Part shown: one piece after another, positions 42,921-55,185 of the stretch | Position numbering within the stretch: position 1 is the first letter of the stretch | Layout: each line of letters begins with the position of its first letter | Assembly: GCA_021186555.1 (NCBI GenBank) | Contig: JAJKFL010000026.1 | Span: forward strand, 2,170,001 to 2,234,000 | Origin: Reticulitermes speratus | Taxonomy: Eukaryota; Arthropoda; Insecta; Blattodea; Rhinotermitidae | DNA length: 64,000 nucleotides | Direction of reading: 5' to 3' | The notes under the pieces: generated by a model | Database searches by the model: none | The model's input: only the letters and a program-made list of their open reading frames with translations | What the model was told of the DNA's origin: nothing | Translations under genes and position numbers: made by a program

Positions 42921-45718
42921 CTGTACAGTGAAATAATCGCTGTTTGTTTTCAGATCCACACAAAACACATGAATACAGTCCGTACCGCGCAGTAAACACC
43001 ATCCGTCTCAGTTATACAAACCAGTCAGTTAATGCTGTACAGTGAAATAATCGCTGTTTGTTTTCAGATCCACACAAAAACATGAATACAGTCCGTACCG
43101 CGCAGTAAACACACTCCGTCTCAGTTATACAAAACAGTCAGTTAATGCTGTACAGTGAAATAATCGCTGTTTGTTCTGAGATCCACACAAAACACATAAA
43201 TACAGTCCGTACTACGCAGTAAACACACTCCGTCTCAGTTATACAAACCAGTCAGTTAATGCTGTACAGTGAAATAATCGCTGTTTGTTCTGAGATCCAC
43301 ACAAAACACATAAATACAGTCCGTACCGCGCAGTAAACACACTCCGTCTCAGTTATACAAACCAGTCAGTTAATGCTGTACAGTGAAATAATCGCTGTTT
43401 GTTCTGAGATCCACACAAAACACATAAATACAGTCCGTACCGCGCAGTAAACACACTCCGTCTCAGTTATACAAACCAGTCAGTTAATGCTGTACAGTGA
43501 AATAATCGCTGTTTGTTCTGAGATCCACACAAAACACATAAATACAGTCCGTACCGCGCAGTAAACACACTCCGTCTCAGTTATACAAACCAGTCAGTTA
43601 ATGCTGTACAGTGAAATAATCGCTGTTTGTTCTGAGATCCACACAAAACACATAAATACAGTCCGTACCGCGCAGTAAACACCACTCCGTCTCAGTTATA
43701 CAAACCAGTCAGTTAATGCTGTACAGTGAAATAATCGCTGTTTGTTCTGAGATCCACACAAAACACATAAATACAGTCCGTACCGCGCAGTAAACACACA
43801 CCGTCTCAGTTATACAAACCAGTCAGTTAATGCTGTACAGTGAAATAATCGCTGTTTGTTCTGAGATCCACACAAAACACATAAATACAGTCCGTACCGC
43901 GCAGTAAACACACACCGTCTCAGTTATACAAACCAGTCAGTTAATGCTGTACAGTGAAATAATCGCTGTTTGTTCTGAGATCCACACAAAACACATAAAT
44001 ACAGTCCGTACCGCGCAGTAAACACACTCCGTCTCAGTTATACAAACCAGTCAGTTAATGTTGTACAGTGAAATAATAGCTTTTGTTCTGAGATCCACAC
44101 AAAACACATAAATACAGACCGTACCGCGCAGTAAACACAATCCGTCTCAGTTATACAAACCAGTCAGTTAATGTTGTACAGTGAAATAATCGTTGTTTGT
44201 TCTGAGATCCACACAAAACACATAAATACAGTCCGTACCGCGCAGTAAACACACTCCGTCTCAGTTATACAAACCAGTCAGTTAATGCTGTACAGTGAAA
44301 TAATCGCTGTTTGTTCTGAGATCCACACAAAACACATAAATACAGTCCGTACCGCGCAGTAAACACACTCCGTCTCAGTTATACAAACCAGTCAGTTAAT
44401 GCTGTACAGTGAAATAATCGCTGTTTGTTCTGAGATCCACACAAAACGCATAAATACAGTCCGTACCGCGCAGTAAACACACTCCGTCTCAGTTATACAA
44501 ACCAGTCAGTTTATGTTGTACAGTGAAATAATAGCTTTTGTTCTGAGATCCACACAAAACACATAAATACAGTCCGTACCGCGCAGTAAACACACACCGT
44601 CTCAGTTATACAAACCAGTCAGTTTATGTTGTACAGTGAAATAATAGCTTTTGTTCTGAGATCCACACAAAACACATAAATACAGTCCGTACCGCGCAGT
44701 AAACACACTCCGTCTCAGTTATACAAACCAGTCAGTTTATGTTGTACAGTGAAATAATAGCTTTTGTTCTGAGATCCACACAAAACACATAAATACAGTC
44801 CGTACCGCGCAGTAAACACACACCGTCTCAGTTATACAAACCAGTCAGTTAATGCTGTACAGTGAAATAATCACTGTTTGTTCTCAGATCCACACAATAC
44901 ACATAAATACAGTCCGTACCGCGCAGTAAACACTCCGTCTCAGTTATACAAACCAGTCAGTTGATGCTGTACAGTGAAATAATCACTGTTTGTTCTCAGA
45001 TCCACACAAAACACATAAATACAGTCCGTACCGCGCAGTAAACACTCCGTCTCAGTTATACAAACCAGTCAGTTAATGCTGTACAGTGAAATAATCGCTG
45101 TTTGTTCTGAGATCCACACAAAACACATAAATACAGTTCGTACCGCGCAGTAAACACACTCCGTCTCAGTTATACAAACCAGTCAGTTAATGCTGTACAG
45201 TGAAATAATCACTGTTTGTTCTCAGATCCACACAAAACACATAAATACAGTCCGTACCGCGCAGTAAACACTCCGTCTCAGTTATACAAACCAGTCAGTT
45301 AATGCTGTACAGTGAAATAATCACTGTTTGTTCTCAGATCCACACAAAACACATAAATACAGTCCGTACCGCGCAGTAAACACACTCCGTCTCAGTTATA
45401 CAAACCAGTCAGTTAATGCTGTACAGTGAAATAATCGCTGTTTGTTCTGAGATCCACACAAAACACATAAATACAGTTCGTACCGCGCAGTAAACACACT
45501 CCGTCTCAGTTATACAAACCAGTCAGTTAATGCTGTACAGTGAAATAATCACTGTTTGTTCTGAGATCCACACAAAACACATAAATACAGTCCGTACCGC
45601 GCAGTAAACACACTCCGTCTCAGTTATACAAACTAGTCAGTTAATGTTGTACAGTGAAATAATCGCTGTTTGTTCTGAGATCCACCCAAAACACATAAAT
45701 ACACTGTGTGGGTAGAAC
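42921..45718 (-). mobile_element. 114-bp-satellite element, copy E5 (about 24.5 units, inverse half)
   Basis: Inverse units run from 42921 to a short inverse leader (TACACTGTGTGGGTAGAACG, 45701-45718). Subgroups are visible: units with AATAATAGCTTTTGTTC (44070-44770), units with AATCACTGTTTGTTCTCAG (44870-45350), and units with ACACACCGTCTC. Together with E4 it forms a composite with a leader at each outer end and no trailer in the middle. Confidence 0.85.
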
Positions 45719-46486
45719 GCAGCACAAGAAGATGCTGCCACGCTTATGGTTACTAAGAATCGTTCTTCCAAAAAAAAAAAAAAAAAAGAAAGCTACGTAT
45801 ATGATTTATATGTCAAGCACATATATATTTCTATAATACTGCTGCTTGCTAAAGCCTATAAACTGTTATTTGCACAATAGTAAGCACCACCATGCCCAGA
45901 GTTTTCAGACCCTTCGTGATTTTCGTCAGTTCCTCCAATCAACTGCCCGGACGGTATGTAAAATACAAGGGCCACATCCAAGTACCGCTCACTAGCCATC
46001 CTGCCACTGCATCCCGCACAACGTGACCATCTATCGCTGCCTGCTTTACGGTGCTGCAGGCCACAGGATACGGCATGGACTTAGGATGTGTTATTATTTT
46101 TATGATGTAAAAAACAGCTATTGCAGTAACAATTAATGCTTATTTAATGACGGTCCTTGAGAACGGAACTGAAAAACAGAGAGTGGAAACGATGTGCCTG
46201 ACAGTCTTTATGTTATACAGGATGTTAATTTCTTAAGGCGTCTTTTATACTCTGCAACATGCAGAGTGACAACAGTCACTGTTGTACGGAGCAAATAGGT
46301 AAGAGGGTATGATTAGGCAGTGTGTGACGCAGAAGGAAAAAAGAAACCAGTTTGCTTCTGCCGGTTTTTTCCCCCCGTATTAGAAAGTACGCAATAATTA
46401 GGGGCTCATTTTGAAAGGTTGACTGTTAGCTGCAGAAACATAAGAGCACAGCCTAAATTAAGCCTTTAAGATAGAGTAAGCGAATT
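45719..46486. other. Unassigned interval with poly(A)
   Basis: A run of 18 A lies at 45770-45787. The rest shows no gene or repeat. Confidence 0.5.
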
Positions 46487-47515
46487 TATATAAACCAGCT
46501 CGACGCGCAGTAAACACTCGTCTCAGTTTACAAAACCAGTCAGTTAAGTTGTAAGTGAAATAATCGCTGTTTGTTCTGAGATTCCACACAAAACACATAA
46601 ATACAGTCCGTACCGCGCAGTAAAACACTCCGTCTCAGTTATACAAACCAGTCAGTTAATGTTGTACAGTGAAATAATCGCTGTTTGTTCTGAGATCCAC
46701 ACAAAACACATAAATACAGTCCGTACCGCGCAGTAAACACACTCCGTCTCAGTTATACAAACCAGTCAGTTAATGTTGTACAGTGAAATAATCGCTGTTT
46801 GTTCTGAGATCCACACAAAACACATAAATACAGTCCGTACCGCGCAGTAAACACACTCCGTCTCAGTTATACAAACCAGTCAGTTAATGTTGTACAGTGA
46901 AATAATCGCTGTTTGTTCTGAGATCCACACAAAACACATAAATACAGTCCGTATCGCGCAGTAAACACACTCCGTCTCAGTTATACAAACCAGTCAGTTA
47001 ATGTTGTACAGTGAAATAATCGCTGTTTGTTCTGAGATCCACACAAAACACATAAATACAGTCCGTATCCGCGCAGTAAACACACTCCGTCTCAGTTATA
47101 CAAACCAGTCAGTTAATGTTGTACAGTGAATATCGCTGTTTGTTCTGAGATCCCCAAAACACATAAATACAGTCCGTACCGCGCAGTAAACACACTCCGT
47201 CTCAGTTATACAAACCAGTCAGTTAATGCTTGTACAGTGAAATAATCGCTGTTTGTTCTGAGATCCACACAAAACACATAAATACAGTCCGTACCGCGCA
47301 GTAAACACACTCCGTCTCAGTTATACAAACCAGTCAGTTAATGTTGTACAGTGAAATAATCGCTGTTTGTTCTGAGATCCACACAAAACACATAAATACA
47401 GTCCGTACCGCGCAGTAAACACACTCCGTCTCAGTTATACAAACTAGTCAGTTAATGTTGTACAGTGAAATAATCGCTGTTTGTTCTGAAATCCACACAA
47501 AAACACCATAAATAC
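46487..47515 (-). mobile_element. 114-bp-satellite element, copy E6 (about 9 units)
   Basis: The left (trailer) side is decayed (ATTTATATAAACCAGCTCGA). About nine units follow, with indels in the first and at 47110-47160. The right side stops at CATAAATACAGTCATTAAAT without a leader, so this copy is truncated. Confidence 0.85.
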
Positions 47516-47577
47516 AGTCATTAAATACAGGAATATCATACAAATAACAAAATAAAAAGAAACGAAAGCTCTAAATG

Positions 47578-47811
47578 GGATTTGGTCACATCTTGCGTAG
47601 AAACTGCCTTCTGAAACATGTAATTGAAGGAAAGTTAGAGGGAAGGATAGAAATGACGGGAAGATGAGGGAGAAGACGTAAGCAGCTACTGGATGACCTT
47701 AAGGAAAAGAGAAGATACTGTAAATTGAAAGAGGAAGTACTAGATCGCACTGTGTGGAGAACTGGCTTTGGAAGATGCTACGGACCTGTCGTAAGACAGA
47801 CTGCAGAATGA
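47578..47811 (+). pseudogene. Second non-LTR retrotransposon family, ORF2 C-terminal fragment
   Basis: The plus strand reads GFGHILRRNCLLKHVIEGKL, then EGRIEMTGR, a TGA at 47665-47667 where an Arg codon would need one change, then GRRRKQLLDDLKEKRRYCKL and KEEVLDRTVWRTGFGRCYGP, ending at TGA 47809-47811. This C-terminus is typical of a different insect endonuclease/reverse transcriptase family from the fragments at 23.3 and 40.5 kb (recognised from memory). The 5' side begins at an in-frame stop and the copy is truncated. Confidence 0.8.
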
Positions 47812-47837
47812 ATGAATATACCTACATTTTTTACAAA

Positions 47838-47893
47838 TGTGGCCGCGGGCCGCATAATAGAACCTGGCGGGCCGCGGGTTGCAGACCCATGAT
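47838..47893 (-). mobile_element. hAT-type MITE end
   Basis: On the minus strand GGGTCTGCAACCCGCGGCCC followed by GCCAGG and ATGCGGCCCGCGGCC matches ends of hAT elements beginning CAGGGGTCTGCAACC. The first bases of the terminus are altered (CATGGGTC). The other end is not found. Confidence 0.55.
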
Positions 47894-48378
47894 GTAAACA
47901 TACAAAACGGGAAGCTCTATGTCTGATTATCAGCCCAAATTATTTCGCAATAAAGATAACAGTGCAGTGTACAGCTGTCCACACAGACAATTGCGTGCTC
48001 ACAAACGGCCCATTCCCACGCTACGTAATGCTACTTGCATTGTGCGTTTTGTTAAAGTTTGTTTCGGCAACACAAACAAATCCAGACGCATTACAAATGA
48101 ACCCACATCTCGTATACCCGCTGCGCAGTTAATTGACGTATCATACGCAATACTTCTCGTTGTGTTCAAGCAGGTGATCTTGTGCGCCTTGCAGTTGTGA
48201 CTAGCAAAGTACATCTCAGATGGTCCTAGCAGGATTAAATGAAGTCAGGTTATCATGTGGGCCACTCAGTAAGACAGTCTAGACCTACCCATCATTCCTG
48301 ATATTTTGCATTTAAAAAATGTAAAGAGATAAAAGCAAATTTGCCCCCATCAACACCATAAAGGCATATTCTTCCTTG
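47894..48378. other. Unassigned interval with an unsupported 93-codon frame
   Basis: The plus-strand frame at 47919-48200 (starting MSDYQPKLFRNKD) has no domain I recognise and could be interior sequence of the neighbouring hAT remnant. I do not call a gene. Confidence 0.4.
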
Positions 48379-48584
48379 CCAATAATAGTATAGTCTACTT
48401 TAAGTGTACACGACGGTACAGCTGACAGCTACACCCGCACAATTGCCACACAGATCTCAAAATCACCAGCAATAGGCCGCTAACACTACCAATAATAGTA
48501 TAGTCTATTTTAAGTGCACACGACGGTACAACACCCGCACAATTGCCACACATCACCAGCAATAAGCCGCCTAACACTACCAGC
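48379..48584. repeat. Two-unit tandem duplication (about 110 and 96 bp)
   Basis: CCAATAATAGTATAGTCTA begins both halves at 48379 and 48489. CACACGACGGTACA, CACCCGCACAATTGCCACAC and CACCAGCAATA occur in each. The second half lacks CAGCTGACAGCT and AGATCTCAAA. Confidence 0.9.
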
Positions 48585-48672
48585 ATTGAGCAGTGTCTAA
48601 CCAGCACACAGAGCTTCTGATAAATTGAAGTACAAATTCGGTTCTTAAATCACATACATTACAAAAACCTGT

Positions 48673-48961
48673 GGGCCGCGATAGCTCAGTCGGTATAGCG
48701 ACTTGCTACGAGCTGGACGGTCCGGGGATCGAATCCCGGTGAAGGCGAGATTTTCAGTACCCGTCCAGACCGGCCCTGGGCCCCACCCAGCCTCCTGTAC
48801 AATCGGTAACGGGTCACTTTCCTGGAGGTAAAGCGGCCGGGGCGTGACATTGACCACCCACCTCATCTAGCGCCGAGGTTAAAGAAAGAGTAGATCTATA
48901 CCTCTACTCCCTCTCTCGGCCTTCATGGCCTGTTCTAGGGTGACCTTTACCTTTACCTTTT
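48673..48961 (+). mobile_element. SINE-C, full-length copy
   Basis: Head GGGCCGCGATAGCTCAGTCG followed by GTATAGCGACTTGC, B box GGGGATCGAATCCCGG, body CCCACCCAGCCTCCTGTAC and AAGCGGCCGGGGCGTGACAT, end CTTCATGGCCTGTTCTAGGG, and a short CTTTAC tail. It serves here as the reference copy for SINE-C. Confidence 0.9.
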
Positions 48962-48991
48962 ACAGGTGATACCCACAAAATTTTATTGAGT

Positions 48992-49223
48992 GAGATCTGC
49001 GCTCTTCTGGGATATTACACAACGTTGAGTTGTATTTCATTATCGACGTTTCGGGACAACCTATCGGTCCCATCTTCAAGAGTCAATAAGTCGACAGTTT
49101 TTCTTCTTGAAGATGAGACCGATAGGTTGTCCCGAAACGTCTGTACTCAATTACCACTCGACGATGCGTAATATCCCATAAGAGCGAAGATCTCATCTAC
49201 ATCGCGGCGGAAGTCTGAAATCA
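48992..49223. mobile_element. Hairpin MITE, same family as 28.7 kb
   Basis: Arms TTCTGGGATATTACACAACG and its inverse (CGATGCGTAATATCCCATAA) enclose a second inverted pair, CGACGTTTCGGGACAACCTA/TAGGTTGTCCCGAAACGTC. The right edge continues into GAGATCTCATCTACATCGCG and GCGGAAG, the same edge as at 28695 in inverse. Confidence 0.8.
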
Positions 49224-49710
49224 ATTTACTGAGTGACTTAAGTTTCGTGTAAACCGGCGCAGTGATGAACTGCTTGAGCAGACAGGAACGTACCGCAGGA
49301 AATTGATTTTGCACGTAAAACGAAGCACGTATTATCTCGAGCGACCTAGAATGTCGTGCTGCGAACAATGGCGAGTAACCACAGCAAACTGTAGCGACTT
49401 TCTAGCTTAGGCTGTTGATGTCTGTTGAATAAACAGCAAATAGATATACAGTCCTACAAAGAACAAATGTTTCCACTCTGCTAGCAGAACTTTCCCTGAT
49501 ACGTTTTGTAGATACGGCACTTGTCTAATTCACTGGAGGCGGAACTTAAAATGGCGACCAATTACACTCAAATTCACTTTATGTTTAAACCTTGAACTTA
49601 GCGACATTAGCTGTCATAAGAGACCATAAGGAAAGTTAGGTTCACCTTCCGTCACCAAAACGCAAAGAAAATTATAGAACAAAAGAGAAGACTTTACGAC
49701 ATGTTGACTG
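49224..49710. other. Unassigned interval
   Basis: No gene or repeat recognised. A 73-codon minus-strand frame at 49147-49368 overlaps the MITE edge. Confidence 0.45.
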
Positions 49711-49839
49711 GTAAATACTTACCGACGTTACGGAGGATCGTAGTGCATCTTCAGGGTCAAGGTGTCCAAGTAGAATGACTGCTTAGACCCCGATGATGGA
49801 CGCAGTAATAACCTCCGAAACGTAGGTAACTGTCTACAC
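49711..49839. mobile_element. Hairpin MITE-like element (12.1-kb type)
   Basis: GTAAATACTTACCGACGTTA then GGAGGATCG and CATCTTCAGGGTC are mirrored, with mismatches, by GACCCCGATGATGGACGCAG and CCTCCGAAACGTAGGTAAC. The arms are about 50 bp and diverged. Confidence 0.55.
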
Positions 49840-49950
49840 ATAGAAAGGATGTCACAACCTGTAAGACTTTAAACAATTCTCATCACAGCGAGAATGTCAA
49901 ATATCGCTGTTCGTGAATTATTTAAGTCAAGACGGACAGACAGGACAAAT

Positions 49951-52900
49951 TTAAGCCTCTAAAGCCCAGTGGTTACTATATGTACCACCATGTTTAACAT
50001 TCACAAATTCTACGTTCTGCCCACACAGTGTATTTATGTGTTTTGTGTGGATCTCAGAACAAACAGCGATTATTTCACTGTACAGCATTAACTGACTGGT
50101 TTGTATAACTGAGACGGAGTGTGTTTACTGCGCGGTACGGATTGTATTTATGTGTTTTGTGTGGATCTCAGAACAAACAGCGATTATTTCACTGTACAAC
50201 ATTAACTGACTGGTTTGTATAACTGAGACGGAGTGTGTTTACTGCGCGGTACGGACTGTATTTATGTGTTTTGTGTGGATCTCAGAACAAACAGCGATTA
50301 TTTCACTGTACAGCATTAACTGACTGGTTTGTATAACTGAGACGGAGTGTGTTTACTGCGCGGTACGGACTAAATTTATGTTTTGTGTGGATCTCAGAAC
50401 AAACAGCGATTATTTCACTGTACAACATTAACTGACTGGTTTGTATAACTGAGACGGAGTGTGTTTACTGCGCGGTACGGACTAAATTTATGTGTTTTGT
50501 GTGGATCTCAGAACAAACAGCGATTATTTCACTGTACAACATTAACTGACTGGTTTGTATAACTGAGACGGAGTGTGTTTACTGCGCGGTACGGACTGTA
50601 TTTATGTGTTTTGTGTGGATCTCAGAACAAACAGCGATTATTTCACTGTACAGCATTAACTGACTGGTTTGTATAACTGAGACGGAGTGTGTGTTTACTG
50701 CGCGGTACGGACTAAATTTATGTTTTGTGTGGATCTCAGAACAAACAGCGATTATTTCACTGTACAACATTAACTGACTGGTTTGTATAACTGAGACGGA
50801 GTGTGTTTACTGCGCGGTACGGACTAAATTTATGTGTTTTGTGTGGATCTCAGAACAAACAGCGATTATTTCACTGTACAACATTAACTGACTGGTTTGT
50901 ATAACTGAGACGGAGTGTGTTTACTGCGCGGTACGGACTGTATTTATGTGTTTTGTGTGGATCTCAGAACAAACAGCGATTATTTCACTGTACAGCATTA
51001 AGTGACTGGTTTGTATAACTGAGACGGAGTGTGTTTACTGCGCGGTACGGACTGTATTTATGTGTTTTGTGTGGATCTCAGAACAAACAGCGATTATTTC
51101 ACTGTACAGCATTAACTGACTGGTTTGTATAACTGAGACGGAGTGTGTTTACTGCGCGGTACGGACTAAATTTATGTTTTGTGTGGATCTCAGAACAAAC
51201 AGCGATTATTTCACTGTACAACATTAACTGACTGGTTTGTATAACTGAGACGGAGTGTGTTTACTGCGCGGTACGGACTAAATTTATGTGTTTTGTGTGG
51301 ATCTCAGAACAAACAGCGATTATTTCACTGTACAACATTAACTGACTGGTTTGTATAACTGAGACGGAGTGTGTTTACTGCGCGGTACGGACTGTATTTA
51401 TGTGTTTTGTGTGGATCTCAGAACAAACAGCGATTATTTCACTGTACAGCATTAACTGACTGGTTTGTATAACTGAGACGGAGTGTGTTTACTGCGCGGT
51501 ACGGACTGTAATTTATGTGTTTTGTGTGGATCTCAGAACAAACAGCGATTATTTCACTGTACAACATTAACTGACTGGTTTGTATAACTGAGACGGAGTG
51601 TGTTTACTGCGCGGTACGGACTGTATTTATGTGTTTTGTGTGGATCTCAGAACAAACAGCGATTATTCACTGTACAACATTAACTGACTGGTTTGTATAA
51701 CTGAGACGGAGTGTGTTTACTGCGCGGTACGGACTGTATTTATGTGTTTTGTGTGGATCTGAGAACAAACAGCGATTATTTCACTGTACAACATTAACTG
51801 ACTGGTTTGTATAACTGAGACGGAGTGTGTTTACTGCGCGGTACGGACTGTATTTATGTGTTTTGTGTGGATCTCAGAACAAACAGCGATTATTTCACTG
51901 TACAACATTAACTGACTGGTTTGTATAACTGAGACGGAGTGTGTTTACTGCGCGGTACGGACTGTATTTATGTGTTTTGTGTGGATCTCAGAACAAACAG
52001 CGATTATTTCACTGTACAACATTAACTGACTGGTTTGTATAACTGAGACGGAGTGTGTTTACTGCGCGGTACGGACTGTATTTATGTGTTTTGTGTGGAT
52101 CTCAGAACAAACAGCGATTATTTCACTGTACAGCATTAAGTGACTGGTTTGTATAACTGAGACGGAGTGTGTTTACTGCGCGGTACGGACTGTATTTATG
52201 TGTTTTGTGTGAATCTCAGAACAAACAGCGATTATTTCACTGTACAGCATTAACTGACTGGTTTGTATAACTGAGACGGAGTGTGTTTACTGCGCGGTAC
52301 GGACTAAATTTATGTTTTGTGTGGATCTCAGAACAAACAGCGATTATTTCACTGTACAACATTAACTGACTGGTTTGTATAACTGAGACGGAGTGTGTTT
52401 ACTGCGCGGTACGGACTAAATTTATGTGTTTTGTGTGGATCTCAGAACAAACAGCGATTATTTCACTGTACAACATTAACTGACTGGTTTGTATAACTGA
52501 GACGGAGTGTGTTTACTGCGCGGTACGGACTGTATTTATGTGTTTTGTGTGGATCTCAGAACAAACAGCGATTATTTCACTGTACAGCATTAACTGACTG
52601 GTTTGTATAACTGAGACGGAGTGTGTTTACTGCGCGGTACGGACTGTATTTATGTGTTTGTGTGGATCTCAGAACAAACAGCGATTATTTCACTGTACAA
52701 CATTAACTGACTGGTTTGTATAACTGAGACGGAGTGTGTTTACTGCGCGGTACGGACTGTATTTATGTGTTTTGTGTGGATCTGAGAACAAACAGCGATT
52801 ATTTCACTGTACAACATTAACTGACTGGTTTGTATAACTGAGACGGAGTGTGTTTACTGCGCGGTACGGACTGTATTTATGTGTTTTGTGTGGATCTCAG

Positions 52901-54385
52901 AACAAACAGCGATTATTTCACTGTACAACATTAACTGACTGGTTTGTATAACTGAGACGGAGTGTGTTTACTGCGCGGTACGGACTGTATTTATGTGTTT
53001 TGTGTGGATCTGAGAACAAACAGCGATTATTTCACTGTACAACATTAACTGACTGGTTTGTATAACTGAGACGGAGTGTGTTTACTGCGCGGTACGGACT
53101 GTATTTATGTTTTGTGTGGATCTCAGAACAAACAGCGATTATTTCACTGTACAACATTAACTGACTGGTTTGTATAACTGAGACGGAGTGTGTTTACTGC
53201 GCGGTACGGACTAAATTTATGTGTTTTGTGTGGATCTCAGAACAAACAGCGATTATTTCACTGTACAACATTAACTGACTGGTTTGTATAACTGAGACGG
53301 AGTGTGTTTACTGCGCGGTACGGACTGTATTTATGTGTTTTGTGTGGATCTCAGAACAAACAGCGATTATTTCACTGTACAGCATTAACTGACTGGTTTG
53401 TATAACTGAGACGGAGTGTGTTTACTGCGCGGTACGGACTGTATTTATGTGTTTTGTGTGGATCTCAGAACAAACAGCGATTATTTCACTGTACAACATT
53501 AACTGACTGGTTTGTATAACTGAGACGGAGTGTGTTTACTGCGCGGTACGGACTGTATTTATGTGTTTTGTGTGGATCTGAGAACAAACAGCGATTATTT
53601 CACTGTACAACATTAACTGACTGGTTTGTATAACTGAGACGGAGTGTGTTTACTGCGCGGTACGGACTGTATTTATGTGTTTTGTGTGGATCTCAGAACA
53701 AACAGCGATTATTTCACTGTACAACATTAACTGACTGGTTTGTATAACTGAGACGGAGTGTGTTTACTGCGCGGTACGGACTGTATTTATGTGTTTTGTG
53801 TGGATCTGAGAACAAACAGCGATTATTTCACTGTACAACATTAACTGACTGGTTTGTATAACTGAGACGGAGTGTGTTTACTGCGCGGTACGGACTGTAT
53901 TTATGTGTTTTGTGTGGATCTCAGAACAAACAGCGATTATTTCACTGTACAACATTAACTGACTGGTTTGTATAACTGAGACGGAGTGTGTTTACTGCGC
54001 GGTACGGACTGTATTTATGTGTTTTGTGTGGATCTCAGAACAAACAGCGATTATTTCACTGTACAACATTAACTGACTGGTTTGTATAACTGAGACGGAG
54101 TGTGTTTACTGCGCGGTACGGACTGTATTTATGTGTTTTGTGTGGATCTCAGAACAAACAGCGATTATTTCACTGTACAACATTAACTGACTGGTTTGTA
54201 TAACTGAGACGGAGTGTGTTTACTGCGCGGTACGGACTGTATTTATGTGTTTTTGTGTGGATCTCAGAACAAACAGCGATTATTTCACTGTACAACATTA
54301 ACTGACTGGTTTGTATAACTGAGACGGAGTGTGTTTACTGCGCGGTACGGACTGGGTCTTTATATAAAATTCAGGTTCAACTTAA
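49951..54385 (+). mobile_element. 114-bp-satellite element, copy E7 (about 38 units)
   Basis: The leader (49951-50031: GCCTCTAAAGCCCAGTGGTT, ACTATATGTACCACCATG, TTCTACGTTCTGCCCACACA) directly follows TTTAA. About 38 units and a trailer (GGGTCTTTATATAAAATTCA, GGTTCAA) follow. Unit types include GGACTAAATTTATG (some 112 bp), CTGAGAAC versus CTCAGAAC, and ACAACATT versus ACAGCATT. The rare TTAAGTGACTGG occurs at about 50999 and 52137, 1138 bp apart, with matching unit order on both sides. This is the largest copy in the window. Confidence 0.92.
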
Positions 54386-54869
54386 TCTTGACAGTGTCAA
54401 TACCTGTCAGTACCACAGACACTTTCCTCCCCACATCAGCACTTTCCCTGCCCCACGTTTCCTCTGCCCACAGACAATCTTGTCTGCAGGTAACGACACT
54501 TTTCACTCGCAGCATTCCTCGCCGTGACTACACTTAGTCATCACAAGCCTGCCTGTGCCGAGGTCACGCAAAGGACTTCCATGTGTGCTCAACATGACGC
54601 CGTTCGATCTCCGCCTACTGCTGCATTCCCTTCAGCCTCTGCACAGTCTGCACTGGGCTGTCAACAGTGTTTCGTCCGGCTGCAATATCAAATGTTCTGA
54701 CACTTTTCTTGTGTCTCTCAACGCCTCAGGCTACTGCAGACAGTACCTCAACTGAGGACATGACCGCTTCCTTTCACGTCCCTTCCAATTCACTACAGAC
54801 TTACCATCCGCTTGACAGTGTAACATTGTGCTAAAACGGTAGCCACGCCCCCCGAACACACAAAAAGTG
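54386..54869. other. Unassigned interval
   Basis: Frames of 66-68 codons have no recognisable domain. No repeats are seen. Confidence 0.45.
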
Positions 54870-54956
54870 TAAACATTACCGTGTTCACAATATCCCGCCA
54901 CTTGCCTCTACCCTAAGCCAGATCAATCCCATCCACGCCCTCGCCTTTTAAATAAG
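54870..54956 (-). mobile_element. Short non-LTR retrotransposon ORF2 end fragment
   Basis: The minus strand reads VDGIDLA, a stop, then GRGKWRDIVNTVM. This aligns with the [20 protein letters not shown] segment of the 40.5-kb copy. Only about 28 codons remain. Confidence 0.6.
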
Positions 54957-55185
54957 TAAATATGCACACACTTCATTTGGAAGTTCTGATATCTCATAAC
55001 TTTCGAAATAAAACATCTATATGCATAGGCCTAATTACTGATGTCTTATATAATGTATTGTAGGGCTAATTGATATAACTGAAGGACCGAAATGTGTAGT
55101 ATTTATTGATGATATTATTAAAAGCTTGTTGTGTGTGACGGCAATATGTATGCCGATACTAAAGGTTAAACTTAATTTAGCGGTC

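Noticed and set aside
47919..48200. 93-codon plus-strand frame
   Set aside because: No recognisable domain and no supporting context. It overlaps a shifted minus-strand frame of similar length.
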